Shown here: positions 55,133-63,395 of the stretch, piece by piece
Position numbering within the stretch: the first letter of the stretch is position 1
How the letters are laid out: every line of letters starts with the position of its first letter
DNA from: Rhizobium sp. 2MFCol3.1
Lineage (GTDB): Bacteria > Pseudomonadota > Alphaproteobacteria > Rhizobiales > Rhizobiaceae
Direction of reading: 5' to 3'
DNA length: 64,000 nt
NCBI RefSeq assembly: GCF_000377565.1
Contig: NZ_KB898356.1
Span: 124,001 to 188,000 of the forward strand
Position numbers and translations under genes: made by a program
Notes under the pieces: generated by a model
Seen by the model: only the letters and a program-made list of their open reading frames with translations
The model's database searches: none
Told to the model about the DNA's origin: nothing

Positions 55133-55215
55133 GGGATAAAGCTGCAATACTGCTGTTGCGCGCTTGCGTCAATTCCTCGATTTTGGTTTTGTCTGCGGCA
55201 AATTATGGATGGGGC

Positions 55216-56310
55216 ATGATGGCTCGCGAAACAGGAATATTGGCAGACCGCGCGATTGCCGCGTTGTTCGAGACGGGACGCCTCGTCGCGGAGCGCGAGC
55301 TCGACAGCGACCAGATCCAGCCGGCGAGCCTTGATCTGCGTCTCGGCGCCAAGGCCTTCCGCGTCCGCGCCAGCTTCATGCCGGGTCCGAACAGCCTCGT
55401 GTCCGACAAGCTCGACCGTCTGAAGCTGCATGTCGTCGACCTCTCGGAAGGCGCGGTGCTCGAAACCGGCTGCGTCTACATCGTGCCCCTCATGGAGCGT
55501 CTCGATCTGCCGGCCGACATGTCGGCCTCGGCCAACCCGAAAAGCTCGACCGGCCGCCTCGATATCTTCACCCGCGTCATCACCGATTACGCGCAGGAAT
55601 TCGACAAGATCCCGGCCGGCTATTCTGGCCCGCTCTATCTCGAAATCTCGCCGCGCACCTTCCCGATCGTCGTGCGTCGCGGCTCGCGCCTGTCGCAGAT
55701 CCGCTTCCGCATCGGCCAGTCGCTGCTCGGCGAACCGGAACTGCTGGCGCTGCACGATGCCGAAACGCTGGTCGCAAGCACAAAGCCGAACGTCTCGGGC
55801 GGCGGCATTGCGCTGTCGATCGATCTCGCCGGCGACAAGGATGGCCTGATCGGCTATCGCGGCAAGCACCACACGGCTGTCGTCGATGTCGACAAGAAGG
55901 CCCAGCACGACATCTTCGATTTCTGGGAGCCGATCTACAGCCGTGGTCGCAACGAACTGATCCTCGATCCCGATGAGTTCTACATCCTCGTATCGCGCGA
56001 AGCCGTCCACGTGCCCCCGCATTACGCCGCCGAAATGACGCCATTCGATCCGCTGGTCGGCGAATTCCGCGTCCACTACGCCGGCTTCTTCGACCCCGGC
56101 TTCGGCCACGCGCCCGCCGGCGGCCGCGGAAGCCGCGCCGTCCTCGAAGTCCGCAGCCACGAGGTCCCCTTCATCCTCGAAGACGGCCAGATCGTCGGCC
56201 GCCTGGTCTACGAGCACATGCAGGAACACCCCGAAAGCCTCTACGGCACCGGCCTCGGCTCCAACTACCAGGCCCAGGGCCTCAAGCTCTCCAAGCACTT
56301 CCGGATCTGA
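55216..56310 (+). CDS. dcd: dCTP deaminase, long form
   Basis: 364 residues (363 if the next ATG is used), about twice the size of E. coli Dcd. The family deaminates dCTP to dUTP for thymidylate synthesis. Two related halves are visible: an N-terminal half with PASLDLRLGAKAFRV and SANPKSSTGRLDIFTRVITDYAQEFDKIPAGYSGPLYLEI, and a C-terminal half with DPDEFYILVSREAVHVPP. The long duplicated form is typical of rhizobia. Start options ATG 55216 and 55219 are adjacent. Confidence 0.88.
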   Translation: MMARETGILADRAIAALFETGRLVAERELDSDQIQPASLDLRLGAKAFRVRASFMPGPNSLVSDKLDRLKLHVVDLSEGAVLETGCVYIVPLMERLDLPADMSASANPKSSTGRLDIFTRVITDYAQEFDKIPAGYSGPLYLEISPRTFPIVVRRGSRLSQIRFRIGQSLLGEPELLALHDAETLVASTKPNVSGGGIALSIDLAGDKDGLIGYRGKHHTAVVDVDKKAQHDIFDFWEPIYSRGRNELILDPDEFYILVSREAVHVPPHYAAEMTPFDPLVGEFRVHYAGFFDPGFGHAPAGGRGSRAVLEVRSHEVPFILEDGQIVGRLVYEHMQEHPESLYGTGLGSNYQAQGLKLSKHFRI

Positions 56311-56380
56311 GCAGCCTCACCCGCAAGTGCTTCAAGGCCGCTTGACACCGATCGTCATCTGTTGGAAATCTGCGCGTAAC

Positions 56381-56454
56381 GCGGGTGTAGCTCAATGGTA
56401 GAGCAGCAGCTTCCCAAGCTGAATACGAGGGTTCGATTCCCTTCACCCGCTCCA
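56381..56454 (+). tRNA. tRNA-Gly (anticodon CCC)
   Basis: Full tRNA-Gly: GCGGGTG acceptor, GTAGCTCAATGGTAGAGC D arm, anticodon loop TTCCCAA (anticodon CCC), GGGTTCGATTCCC T arm, and encoded CCA. Its 3' part is repeated at 58617-58652, marking an integration site. Confidence 0.95.
56408..56443 (+). repeat. attachment-site direct repeat, left copy (inside tRNA-Gly)
   Basis: 36 bases from the anticodon arm through the T arm of tRNA-Gly are identical to 58617-58652. This is the usual target of tyrosine recombinases, and the tRNA stays intact. Confidence 0.85.
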
Positions 56455-56496
56455 GCGATTTCAATAGCTTAGGTATATCGGCGTTTCACCGCCGTG

Positions 56497-56937
56497 TCAC
56501 TTGCACTTGGCGATGAGTGCGTCGGCAGCCTTGCGGCTGGCCTCAGGACCGTCGCCTTGGACGTACTTTTTTGTCATCTTCGTCGTCGTGTGGGTAGCGA
56601 GATCGCTAGCCATTTCGATAGAGCCCGTTGCTTGCACCGTCTCGGAAACGGCGCCAGCTCGGGTATCCATTGACCAGACGGTAGCAGGGACGCCAGCTGC
56701 GTCTCTCACTATCCGAAACTTGGCAGCATAACGGCTTTCCCAGTATGGCTTGCCATAGTCCTCGTCGATCACGACAGGGCCGATCTCTGGAACCGGCGCG
56801 AGTTGGCGCGATGATGAACACCGCGCGCCTGGGAGAAAACGCTCATGCGGCCTCCTCGGCGCAAACCGGGAGAGGAACACTCGCGGGCCAGTCGTGCGGC
56901 GCCATTGGTAGAGAGGTTCGTAGGGGTCGCTGCTCAT
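56497..56937 (-). pseudogene. tyrosine recombinase (integrase) remnant
   Basis: The open frame is 146 codons, but only the last 95 or so look like protein: GPVVIDEDYGKPYWESRYAAKFRIVRDAAGVP, MDTRAGAVSE, and THTTTKMTKKYVQGD, where the Tyr is the expected nucleophile. This matches the C-terminal catalytic domain of phage-type integrases. The R-x-x-R part and the whole N-terminal DNA-binding half are missing, and the first 50 codons read as unrelated Arg-rich sequence. It ends 43 bases from the tRNA. It is probably an inactive remnant of the integrase that inserted the element. Confidence 0.7.
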
Positions 56938-57064
56938 CGCAACAGCTTAGCGTGTGACTCTACGCCCGAAAAGCAGAACGATCGCCAGACGTCGATTGTC
57001 GCCTCACCCGGCTTCAAGCCATTGGTAGCGCTGGATCGTGGCATTCCGGCATGGAGTCCCATAT

Positions 57065-58429
57065 TCATTTCAGCAAGTCGGAAATTTTCAACGCCATCTG
57101 CTTCATAGGCTCGTAGTACTCGCCTCTTATAACCCTTTTCTCATCAAGCAGCCCTTTGACGGAGTTGGTGGCCTCGCGGGCCGGCTTTGTTCGCACATCT
57201 TTAGCCGGAATTGCCATAAAGTGAAATCTGGGGAAGCGATCGGCAAGCTTCGGCACCAGATCTTCCTTATCTCCATCCAAGATGCCAACGACTTTCTCGA
57301 AGCCTAAATCATCTAGGATTGAGGCGATCTTTTCCATTTTATCAGCGCCGCCGACACCCCATCCGAAGATCGCTCCACTCATGGCGACAGACAACTGGCC
57401 AAATACTTCGGGATAGAGAACCGCGTCCTCCTGGCCCTCGGTGAGAATGACGCCGTCTTCTTGGAAGAATAGCTCTCGCGCGCTCAGCCCGAGTACATGA
57501 GGATTGTTTATGTCTCTTATAAGCTTCGCGATAGCCGTTTTGGAAGCATTTGAAAGCTCATGGATCAACGTCCCTTCAGCCTCCTTGGTGGCGACTCGGA
57601 CGAGATGCGCACCATTGCCCAGTGCGGCGAGATCGACGAAATAAGGCGAGTGGGTGGAAATAACAATCTGGCGATCCTTGGCGTATTCCGCCAGCATTCG
57701 CGCGACTCTCTTTTGCAAGCTTGGATGGAGCGACAGTTCAGGTTCGTCGATCACCACCATGCTGCCGGGATCGCTGTCATAAAGTGCATCTACAATGGCG
57801 AAAACACTGACGATACCTTCTCCAAGGCCATCACTCGTGTGGGAGTGCTTTCCGCTAACAAACTTCAGGAAATAGGCGCCTGTGTCATTGAGGTCGATTG
57901 ACCATTTTGGCTCAAATCCAAGCACCTTCTTAAGCTCGTCATTGAAAGCGGCTTGATTACGTTCGATCTCGAAGAGACGCGATGAGAAGCTATCCAGTTG
58001 GCTAGACCTACTCGTTGGCAGGGGCGTGTTGTTAATATAGTTGGTTCGCGACATCTGGCCTTTGCCAAAGTGCGAATTGAACGCGCGGCGTGACTGCAGG
58101 ATAAATGCCTGAAACTCGTCATCTCGTGGACTTCGGGAGGTTTCGCTTGAGCCGGCCCGAATTGACGATAACGTCTCTATCACACCGTTGATGGTCATCT
58201 TAATGGTGACCTTATCTAGCTCGGCATTCCTCATGCCGGTCGTGAAGCTTGGCGTGTTATGTCCGGCTCTCGCCCGCAGGCATTCGATGATCGACGATTT
58301 TCCAGAATTATTGGAGCCTGTAATGACGGTCAGGCCACTCCCAACTTGACCGGTTGGCTGCGCGAATTCCATTGATTTTTCTGTCGTAAAGCCACGGTAG
58401 CCTTCGACAGTCAGTCTCTCTAAACCCAC
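57065..58429 (-). CDS. OLD-family ATP-dependent nuclease (ATPase-TOPRIM)
   Basis: 454 residues from the GTG at 58429, which follows GGAGG by eight bases (ATG at 58444 is the alternative). An SMC/RecF-like ATPase comes first: Walker A GSNNSGKSS near residue 40, signature-like SDGLGEG near 200, Walker B SMVVIDEPELSLHP near 230, and STHSPY. The C-terminal TOPRIM has the Glu in VILTEGQEDAVLY near 335 and DxD in GILDGDKED near 385. The best-known relative is P2 Old, a phage-exclusion nuclease. It is a single gene with no UvrD partner, so unlike Gabija, and is the main cargo of the tRNA-Gly island. Base composition is AT-richer than the flanks. Confidence 0.85.
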   Translation of the reverse strand: MGLERLTVEGYRGFTTEKSMEFAQPTGQVGSGLTVITGSNNSGKSSIIECLRARAGHNTPSFTTGMRNAELDKVTIKMTINGVIETLSSIRAGSSETSRSPRDDEFQAFILQSRRAFNSHFGKGQMSRTNYINNTPLPTSRSSQLDSFSSRLFEIERNQAAFNDELKKVLGFEPKWSIDLNDTGAYFLKFVSGKHSHTSDGLGEGIVSVFAIVDALYDSDPGSMVVIDEPELSLHPSLQKRVARMLAEYAKDRQIVISTHSPYFVDLAALGNGAHLVRVATKEAEGTLIHELSNASKTAIAKLIRDINNPHVLGLSARELFFQEDGVILTEGQEDAVLYPEVFGQLSVAMSGAIFGWGVGGADKMEKIASILDDLGFEKVVGILDGDKEDLVPKLADRFPRFHFMAIPAKDVRTKPAREATNSVKGLLDEKRVIRGEYYEPMKQMALKISDLLK

Positions 58430-58540
58430 GCTGCAATCCTCCATTGCCTAAGCTTAATCAAAATACTGTGCGTCAGCGATGAGTTGTATCCCTGATGTGA
58501 AGAATACTCTCAAGTGATATTTCCGAGTAATGCCCGTTTC

Positions 58541-58570
58541 AAAAACCTCGCCGGATTGTGTCCGGCGAGG
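58541..58570 (-). terminator. intrinsic terminator facing into the island
   Basis: CCTCGCCGGA and TCCGGCGAGG make a perfect 10-bp stem with a 5-base loop, and five T follow on the minus strand. It lies just upstream of the nuclease gene on its strand, so it may block readthrough into the island, or be the end of a lost gene. Confidence 0.7.
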
Positions 58571-58616
58571 TGATGTTTGAGTGAAACGCTGCGTTGAATT
58601 TGCTCAGGGTTCTCGA

Positions 58617-58652
58617 AGCTTCCCAAGCTGAATACGAGGGTTCGATTCCCTT
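58617..58652 (+). repeat. attachment-site direct repeat, right copy (partial tRNA-Gly)
   Basis: Identical to the 36 bases at 56408-56443. The tRNA-like sequence continues imperfectly for 12 more bases with one insertion and one substitution, and ends in the TCCA end. It cannot form a whole tRNA. Confidence 0.85.
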
Positions 58653-58876
58653 TCACGCGCTCCATTCCCGTCAAAAAATACGTGATCTTCGGCGCTTATT
58701 CGCGTCCGGCACCCGTGCGTCAAGACCCGCATCAACGCTCGACATCCCACACCCTAACGCTTTCCGTGTACTTGACGAATCCCTAACGAACGTGGTTAAT
58801 TTTTAACTATTCTCCGGTACATGGAACTTGGACGGCGCTCTGGCCGTTACTGGCGCACACGAGGAGGAATAGCGAA

Positions 58877-59065
58877 ATGCTCTTGAAGATTTTCACCGCA
58901 AAGCGCGATGTCGTCGACGCCGATGACACCGGCACCTACGCGGATGGCTACCATATGCCGGAACTCGACGTTGCCGCATACAAGCGCAGCGACCGCCGCT
59001 CCTCCTACGAGCGCGACTATGGTCGTGGTCGCAAGGTTGAAGAAATTTCGCTCGGTCTCGTCTGA
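58877..59065 (+). CDS. small charged protein, 62 residues
   Basis: The frame begins MLLKIFTAKRDVVDADDTG and includes the aromatic and charged run YKRSDRRSSYERDYGRGRK. GGAGG stands nine bases before the ATG, and a strong hairpin follows. I do not recognise a domain. It is likely a real small rhizobial protein; nothing in the context gives a function. Confidence 0.65.
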   Translation: MLLKIFTAKRDVVDADDTGTYADGYHMPELDVAAYKRSDRRSSYERDYGRGRKVEEISLGLV

Positions 59066-59109
59066 AAGATCGATCACATAGCGGATAAAGTCGGCATCTG
59101 CCGAAATGA

Positions 59110-59136
59110 AAATGGGCGGCCTTGAGCCGCCCATTT
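59110..59136. terminator. terminator between the small gene and the chemoreceptor
   Basis: AAATGGGCGGC and GCCGCCCATTT form an 11-bp stem with a CTTGA loop; short T-runs flank it on both strands, so it can serve both convergent genes. Confidence 0.75.
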
Positions 59137-59162
59137 CATGTTTGCGAGAGCCTTGTCGCGGC

Positions 59163-61175
59163 TCAGAACTCCGTCCAGTCGTCATCCTTCTTGTCGGCGG
59201 AAGACGTGCCGCCGAAGGCGTTGGCGAGCTTCTGCCCGAGGGCGAGCGCCGGCGAGGAGGTCGGTCGCGTAACGCCTGAGGTGGCGATCCGCACCGGGGC
59301 CTTACGGGTCAAGACAGGCTTGGCCGGGCGCGGCGGCAGGGGCTCGTTGGCGTCTGGAACCACCCGTGGCGTGAACGCCACGGTGCTGCCGCCGGTGCCG
59401 GTCAGCTTGAACTGGTCGAGCAGGGTGTTGAGCGCCGCAGCCTCGGTCGCGAGCTTGTGGCTAGCGGCGGTGCTTTCTTCCACCATCGCGGCGTTCTGCT
59501 GCGTGCCCTGGTCCATCGTGTTGACCGCCGTGTTGATCTCCTGCAGCCCGATCGATTGCTCGCGTGCGGCTTCGGCGATCGCGTTGACGTGCTGGTTGAT
59601 CTCCTGCACCTCATGCACGATCTCTTCGAGCGCCTTGCCGGTCTCGCCGACCAGCGATACGCCCGATTTCACCTGGTTGCCAGAAGTCAGGATCAGCGAC
59701 TGGATTTCGCGTGCGGCATTGGCGGAACGCTGCGCGAGTTCGCGCACTTCTTGCGCGACAACAGCGAAGCCCTTGCCCGCTTCCCCGGCGCGCGCCGCTT
59801 CCACGCCGGCGTTCAGCGCCAGCAGGTTGGTTTGGAAGGCAATGTCGTCGATCACGCCGATGATGTTGCCGATCGATGCCGAGGACTGTTCGATCTGCTG
59901 CATGGCGTTGACCGCCTTGCGCACGACTTCGCCGGATCGCTCGGCGCTGTGGCGGGTTTTCGACACCAGCGTGCGTGCTTCTTCCGCCCGGCGCGCGGCA
60001 TCCTTCACCGTGGTCGTGATCTCTTCCAGCGCGGCTGCCGTCTCTTCGACGGAGGCTGCCTGCTGCTCGGTGCGACGCGAGAGCTGGTCGGCAGACGCGC
60101 GGATCTCGCCGGCGCCGGCTGTGATCGCGCGGGCATTATCGCCCACGGTCTGCATCGTTTCGTTGAGCTTGAAGATCGAGTTGTTGAAGTCCTGGCGCAG
60201 GCTGTCCAGGCTGCCTTCAAACGGCGTGTTGATCTGCGAGATCAGGTCGCCGGCCGCAAGCTTGCGCAGGCCGTCGCCGAGCGCGCTGACGGTGCGCGAG
60301 AGATCGGCCGCCTCGGTGGCGCGCTGCGCTTCGATTTCGCGCCGCTCGCTATCGGTGAGATTGCGGTTGCGCTCCGCCTCGCGCTCGAGACGCACGCGCT
60401 CGATGGCGTTGTCGCGGAAGATCGAGACGGCAGCAGCCATCTCGCCCACTTCGTCCTGCCGGTCCATGCCGTCGACGGCGCTTGCCGTCTCGCCCTCGGC
60501 AAGCCGCGTCATGCGCTGGCGAAGCCGGGCCATCGGTGCCGCGATGCCGGCCTGCGCGATCCAGATGCTGAGCCCGATCGCGGCAAGCACGGCGAGCCCG
60601 ATCAGCACGAAACAATAAAGGATGCGGCTGTTGACCGTGGCCGAAAGCGCATCGCCGCCATCGTTGAGCTGCGCCATCAGGGCATCATTGTTGGCGATCA
60701 TCTTCGGCGTGACGATCGAGAGCTTGGCGTTGAGCTCGGCTGCCGTGGCCTGTGCACCTGCGCGGTCGCCGGCCTTGGCCTGATCGAACACCTTTTTCGA
60801 AAGCGCGTCCATCTCGTCGATGCCGGCAATGATCTCGTCGATCGCGGGCTTGCGGTTCGGCACGAGACCGGCTGCCTGCTGCAGACGCTCGCGCGCTTGC
60901 GGCATCTTGCTGGGGCTCGCGATCGCCGCATCGAAGTCGGGCGTGCCGGGGGTGAGGTCGGAGACGACGGTTGCCTGCAGAACGGCTGCGGTAGCAGACG
61001 CGCTGGCGCGCGAAGCCTGCATCGCCGCAAGCGCTTCATGGTCGATGAAGGCGCTATAGGCGGCATCGGCGCCGCGGAATTCCTCGATGACATAGACGAG
61101 ACCGCCGATCGCGATGACGCCGAGAAGCGCAACGACCGAGATGATCTTGGTGCGGATTTTGAAGTTTTTCAGCAT
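59163..61175 (-). CDS. methyl-accepting chemotaxis protein with CheR tether
   Basis: 670 residues. A first membrane helix ([21 protein letters not shown]) is followed by a roughly 165-residue four-helix periplasmic sensor domain, a second helix ([16 protein letters not shown]), HAMP, a coiled-coil cytoplasmic stalk, and the MCP signalling tip with [24 protein letters not shown] and [32 protein letters not shown]. The final five residues, DWTEF, match the W-x-x-F tether that binds CheR or CheB. The ligand is unknown. No other chemotaxis genes are adjacent. The start at 61175 lacks a clear ribosome site. Confidence 0.93.
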   Translation of the reverse strand: MLKNFKIRTKIISVVALLGVIAIGGLVYVIEEFRGADAAYSAFIDHEALAAMQASRASASATAAVLQATVVSDLTPGTPDFDAAIASPSKMPQARERLQQAAGLVPNRKPAIDEIIAGIDEMDALSKKVFDQAKAGDRAGAQATAAELNAKLSIVTPKMIANNDALMAQLNDGGDALSATVNSRILYCFVLIGLAVLAAIGLSIWIAQAGIAAPMARLRQRMTRLAEGETASAVDGMDRQDEVGEMAAAVSIFRDNAIERVRLEREAERNRNLTDSERREIEAQRATEAADLSRTVSALGDGLRKLAAGDLISQINTPFEGSLDSLRQDFNNSIFKLNETMQTVGDNARAITAGAGEIRASADQLSRRTEQQAASVEETAAALEEITTTVKDAARRAEEARTLVSKTRHSAERSGEVVRKAVNAMQQIEQSSASIGNIIGVIDDIAFQTNLLALNAGVEAARAGEAGKGFAVVAQEVRELAQRSANAAREIQSLILTSGNQVKSGVSLVGETGKALEEIVHEVQEINQHVNAIAEAAREQSIGLQEINTAVNTMDQGTQQNAAMVEESTAASHKLATEAAALNTLLDQFKLTGTGGSTVAFTPRVVPDANEPLPPRPAKPVLTRKAPVRIATSGVTRPTSSPALALGQKLANAFGGTSSADKKDDDWTEF

Positions 61176-61407
61176 GAATGGGCCCATGGGCTGCGGCCAG
61201 GGGGATGGCCGGATACGATCGTTTTCAAGGACAGGCGTTTCGAAGGCAGAGCTGGCGCTTGTGGCGCCGTGGGGAGATGCCCGCTAAGGCTCGACAGGCG
61301 CATCATGCATTCGGTCGGGAACCGGTGTCGTCGAACGCGACTAGAATCCATATTGCTTAAGACGAAACTAACACATCCAGAGGTCCACAGAATTTAAGTG
61401 GATCGGC

Positions 61408-63342
61408 TCATTGTAAGGGCATGGAGGCCGCGCGCACCGGTTGCGAGGTTGGCAGGTGCGGGGTCTTGTCCCAGAAGAACGGCTTGAAATGCAGCTGGAA
61501 GACCGCGCGCCATGCGGCGCCCGATATCATCATCCAGTAGAGGGGCAGGGCGACCCAGCGCCAGCCGACCTTGCGCTTCTCGTCGCGCAGCATGGCGCGC
61601 CGGCCAAGCACCAGCAGGATGATATAGCTTCCCAGCATGTTGGCGACATCGATCAGAAACAGCAGCGCCTCGCCGGTGCCGGGTGCTGGGAAACCGAGCA
61701 TCATGTAGCTGGCGGTGGTGAGGATCAGCATGACCATCCACGGATGCGTCAGCGAGGCGACGAGCATGCCGCCGATCAATATCTGAAAAACGAGGAGCGG
61801 CCAGATCCCCATCTCACGCACGAGCTTGCCGGGTGCGCGCATCATCACCAGCCACGTTTGCAGCCAGCCCTTGAACCACCGTGTTCGCTGGTTCAGCCAG
61901 ACATCGCGCGTCGTCGGCGCATCCTCATAGGTCGGGCAGTCGATCACGCCGCAGCGATAGCCGAGCCTGTAGAGCCGCAAGCCGAGATCGGCATCCTCGG
62001 TCACATTATAGGGATCCCACCCGCCGCACGCCTTGAGATCGGCGACGCGCAGATGGTTGGACGTGCCGCCGAGCGGCATCGGCAATTGATGCTTTGCCAG
62101 CATCGGCAGCAACAGCCGAAACAGCGCCGCGTATTCGAGCGCGAAGGCGGCGCTGATCCATGAAATGCCGACATTGGAGATGATCAACGGCGCCTGCAGG
62201 CAGGCAACGTCATCGCGGCTGGCGCAGAAACTCGCATAGGCCGCGCGCAGCTGGTCCGGATGCGGCCTGTCCTCTGCGTCGTAGATCACGAGGAACTCGC
62301 CGCGCGCGGCGCTCAGCGCATAGTTCAGCGCCTTTGGTTTCGTTCTCGGATGGGAGACCGGCACCGCGACGATTTCGAATTGCGGGCCGAGGTCCTGTTT
62401 CTCGAGTGCCGCGATCGTCGCGTGGTCGTCGGCCTCGCAGATCAGCTTGATGTCGAGCTTGGCGATCGGCCAGTTGAGCTGCTTCAGCGCCGCGACAAGC
62501 TGGCCGGCGACCTCGGCCTCCTTGTAGAGCGCGACGAACACGGAATAGACCGGCAGCCGCTCCGTTGGTTGCGGCGTCGGTTGCGGGCCGCGGCGGTGGC
62601 TGAGCGCGCAGGCTCTGAGCAGGATCGCCGCCATGTAGATGAGCGACAGAGCGAGATGAACGATCGCGATCAGCGGCAGCTCGGAAAACGCCGCGAAGAT
62701 AAGCGCGCAAAGGGCCGCGCCGGCGATGAACCCTTGCTTGCCCGAGAGCACGATGCGGGCGCTGAACCGCCCCTTGTCCTCGAATAACGTCCCGATGCTC
62801 TCCTTCACCCGTCGCTTGGCGCCGACCTGCCAGATGGCGTCGCGCATCGCGGTGGGCGTGGTGATGATGATCCGCTCGGCAAGCCCCGGCCGCGCCTCAA
62901 TCGTCCGTGCCAGCGCCAGCAGGCGGCCAGCCTCGGGAATAATGGCGATCATCGCCTTGTCGGCATAGTTCAGCCGCACGGATCGCGTGTCCGCCAGCTG
63001 CGTGTCGAGCGCCTGGTCGTCATGGATCAGCGCCGGATCGAGCTGCGACAGGAATGGCAGGCGAAGCGCACGGGCAAGGCCGGCATAATAGCTCTCGGCG
63101 TCCACCCATCGGTTGGCCAGCAGTTCGCGCTCGATCGACGTGCCATTATGGCGGGCCATGGTCGCCGCGCGCGCGATCGTCGGCTTGCCGATGCCGAGGC
63201 GGAGCAGCGCTTCGATCTCGATCTGCCTGACATCATTGACCACGCTCGCCGGCACGACCGGCGAGAGCGGAGGTTTCGGTCGCTCCTGAAGCGTTGTTTG
63301 ACGGGTGCTGATCCCGCCCGACGCATATTCCCCGATACGCAT
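61408..63342 (-). CDS. family 2 membrane glycosyltransferase with N-terminal MSHEN-like domain
   Basis: 644 residues. Residues 30-170 resemble the GspE N-terminal/MshEN fold (ALLRLGIGKPTIARAATMARHNG ... LLANRWVDAESYYAGLARALRLPF), which in other proteins can bind c-di-GMP. A pair of membrane helices and a BcsA-like GT2 domain follow, with the D residues in CEADDHA, DAEDRPHPDQL, EDADLGLRLYRLGYR and QRTRWFKGWLQT. At least three further helices close the protein. It probably polymerises or exports a beta-glycan. Which polysaccharide is unknown, and no partner genes are next to it. Confidence 0.85.
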   Translation of the reverse strand: MRIGEYASGGISTRQTTLQERPKPPLSPVVPASVVNDVRQIEIEALLRLGIGKPTIARAATMARHNGTSIERELLANRWVDAESYYAGLARALRLPFLSQLDPALIHDDQALDTQLADTRSVRLNYADKAMIAIIPEAGRLLALARTIEARPGLAERIIITTPTAMRDAIWQVGAKRRVKESIGTLFEDKGRFSARIVLSGKQGFIAGAALCALIFAAFSELPLIAIVHLALSLIYMAAILLRACALSHRRGPQPTPQPTERLPVYSVFVALYKEAEVAGQLVAALKQLNWPIAKLDIKLICEADDHATIAALEKQDLGPQFEIVAVPVSHPRTKPKALNYALSAARGEFLVIYDAEDRPHPDQLRAAYASFCASRDDVACLQAPLIISNVGISWISAAFALEYAALFRLLLPMLAKHQLPMPLGGTSNHLRVADLKACGGWDPYNVTEDADLGLRLYRLGYRCGVIDCPTYEDAPTTRDVWLNQRTRWFKGWLQTWLVMMRAPGKLVREMGIWPLLVFQILIGGMLVASLTHPWMVMLILTTASYMMLGFPAPGTGEALLFLIDVANMLGSYIILLVLGRRAMLRDEKRKVGWRWVALPLYWMMISGAAWRAVFQLHFKPFFWDKTPHLPTSQPVRAASMPLQ

Positions 63343-63395
63343 GACTCTGATACACCGTCGTTGAATTGGCAGTGCAGTCCCCGGGGCAGATCATA

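Larger units (their letters stand above)
58430..58876. other. 447-base region: island right end and promoter of the 62-residue gene
   Basis: It contains the nuclease promoter, a minus-strand terminator (58541-58570), the right attachment repeat (58617-58652), and then about 200 bases of leader for the gene at 58877. No other gene was recognised. Confidence 0.6.

Noticed and set aside
56282-56464. 60-codon minus-strand frame with a VKGIEPSYSAWEAAALPLSYTR-like sequence
   Set aside because: It is the antisense of tRNA-Gly. This peptide is a well-known false gene call in many genomes.
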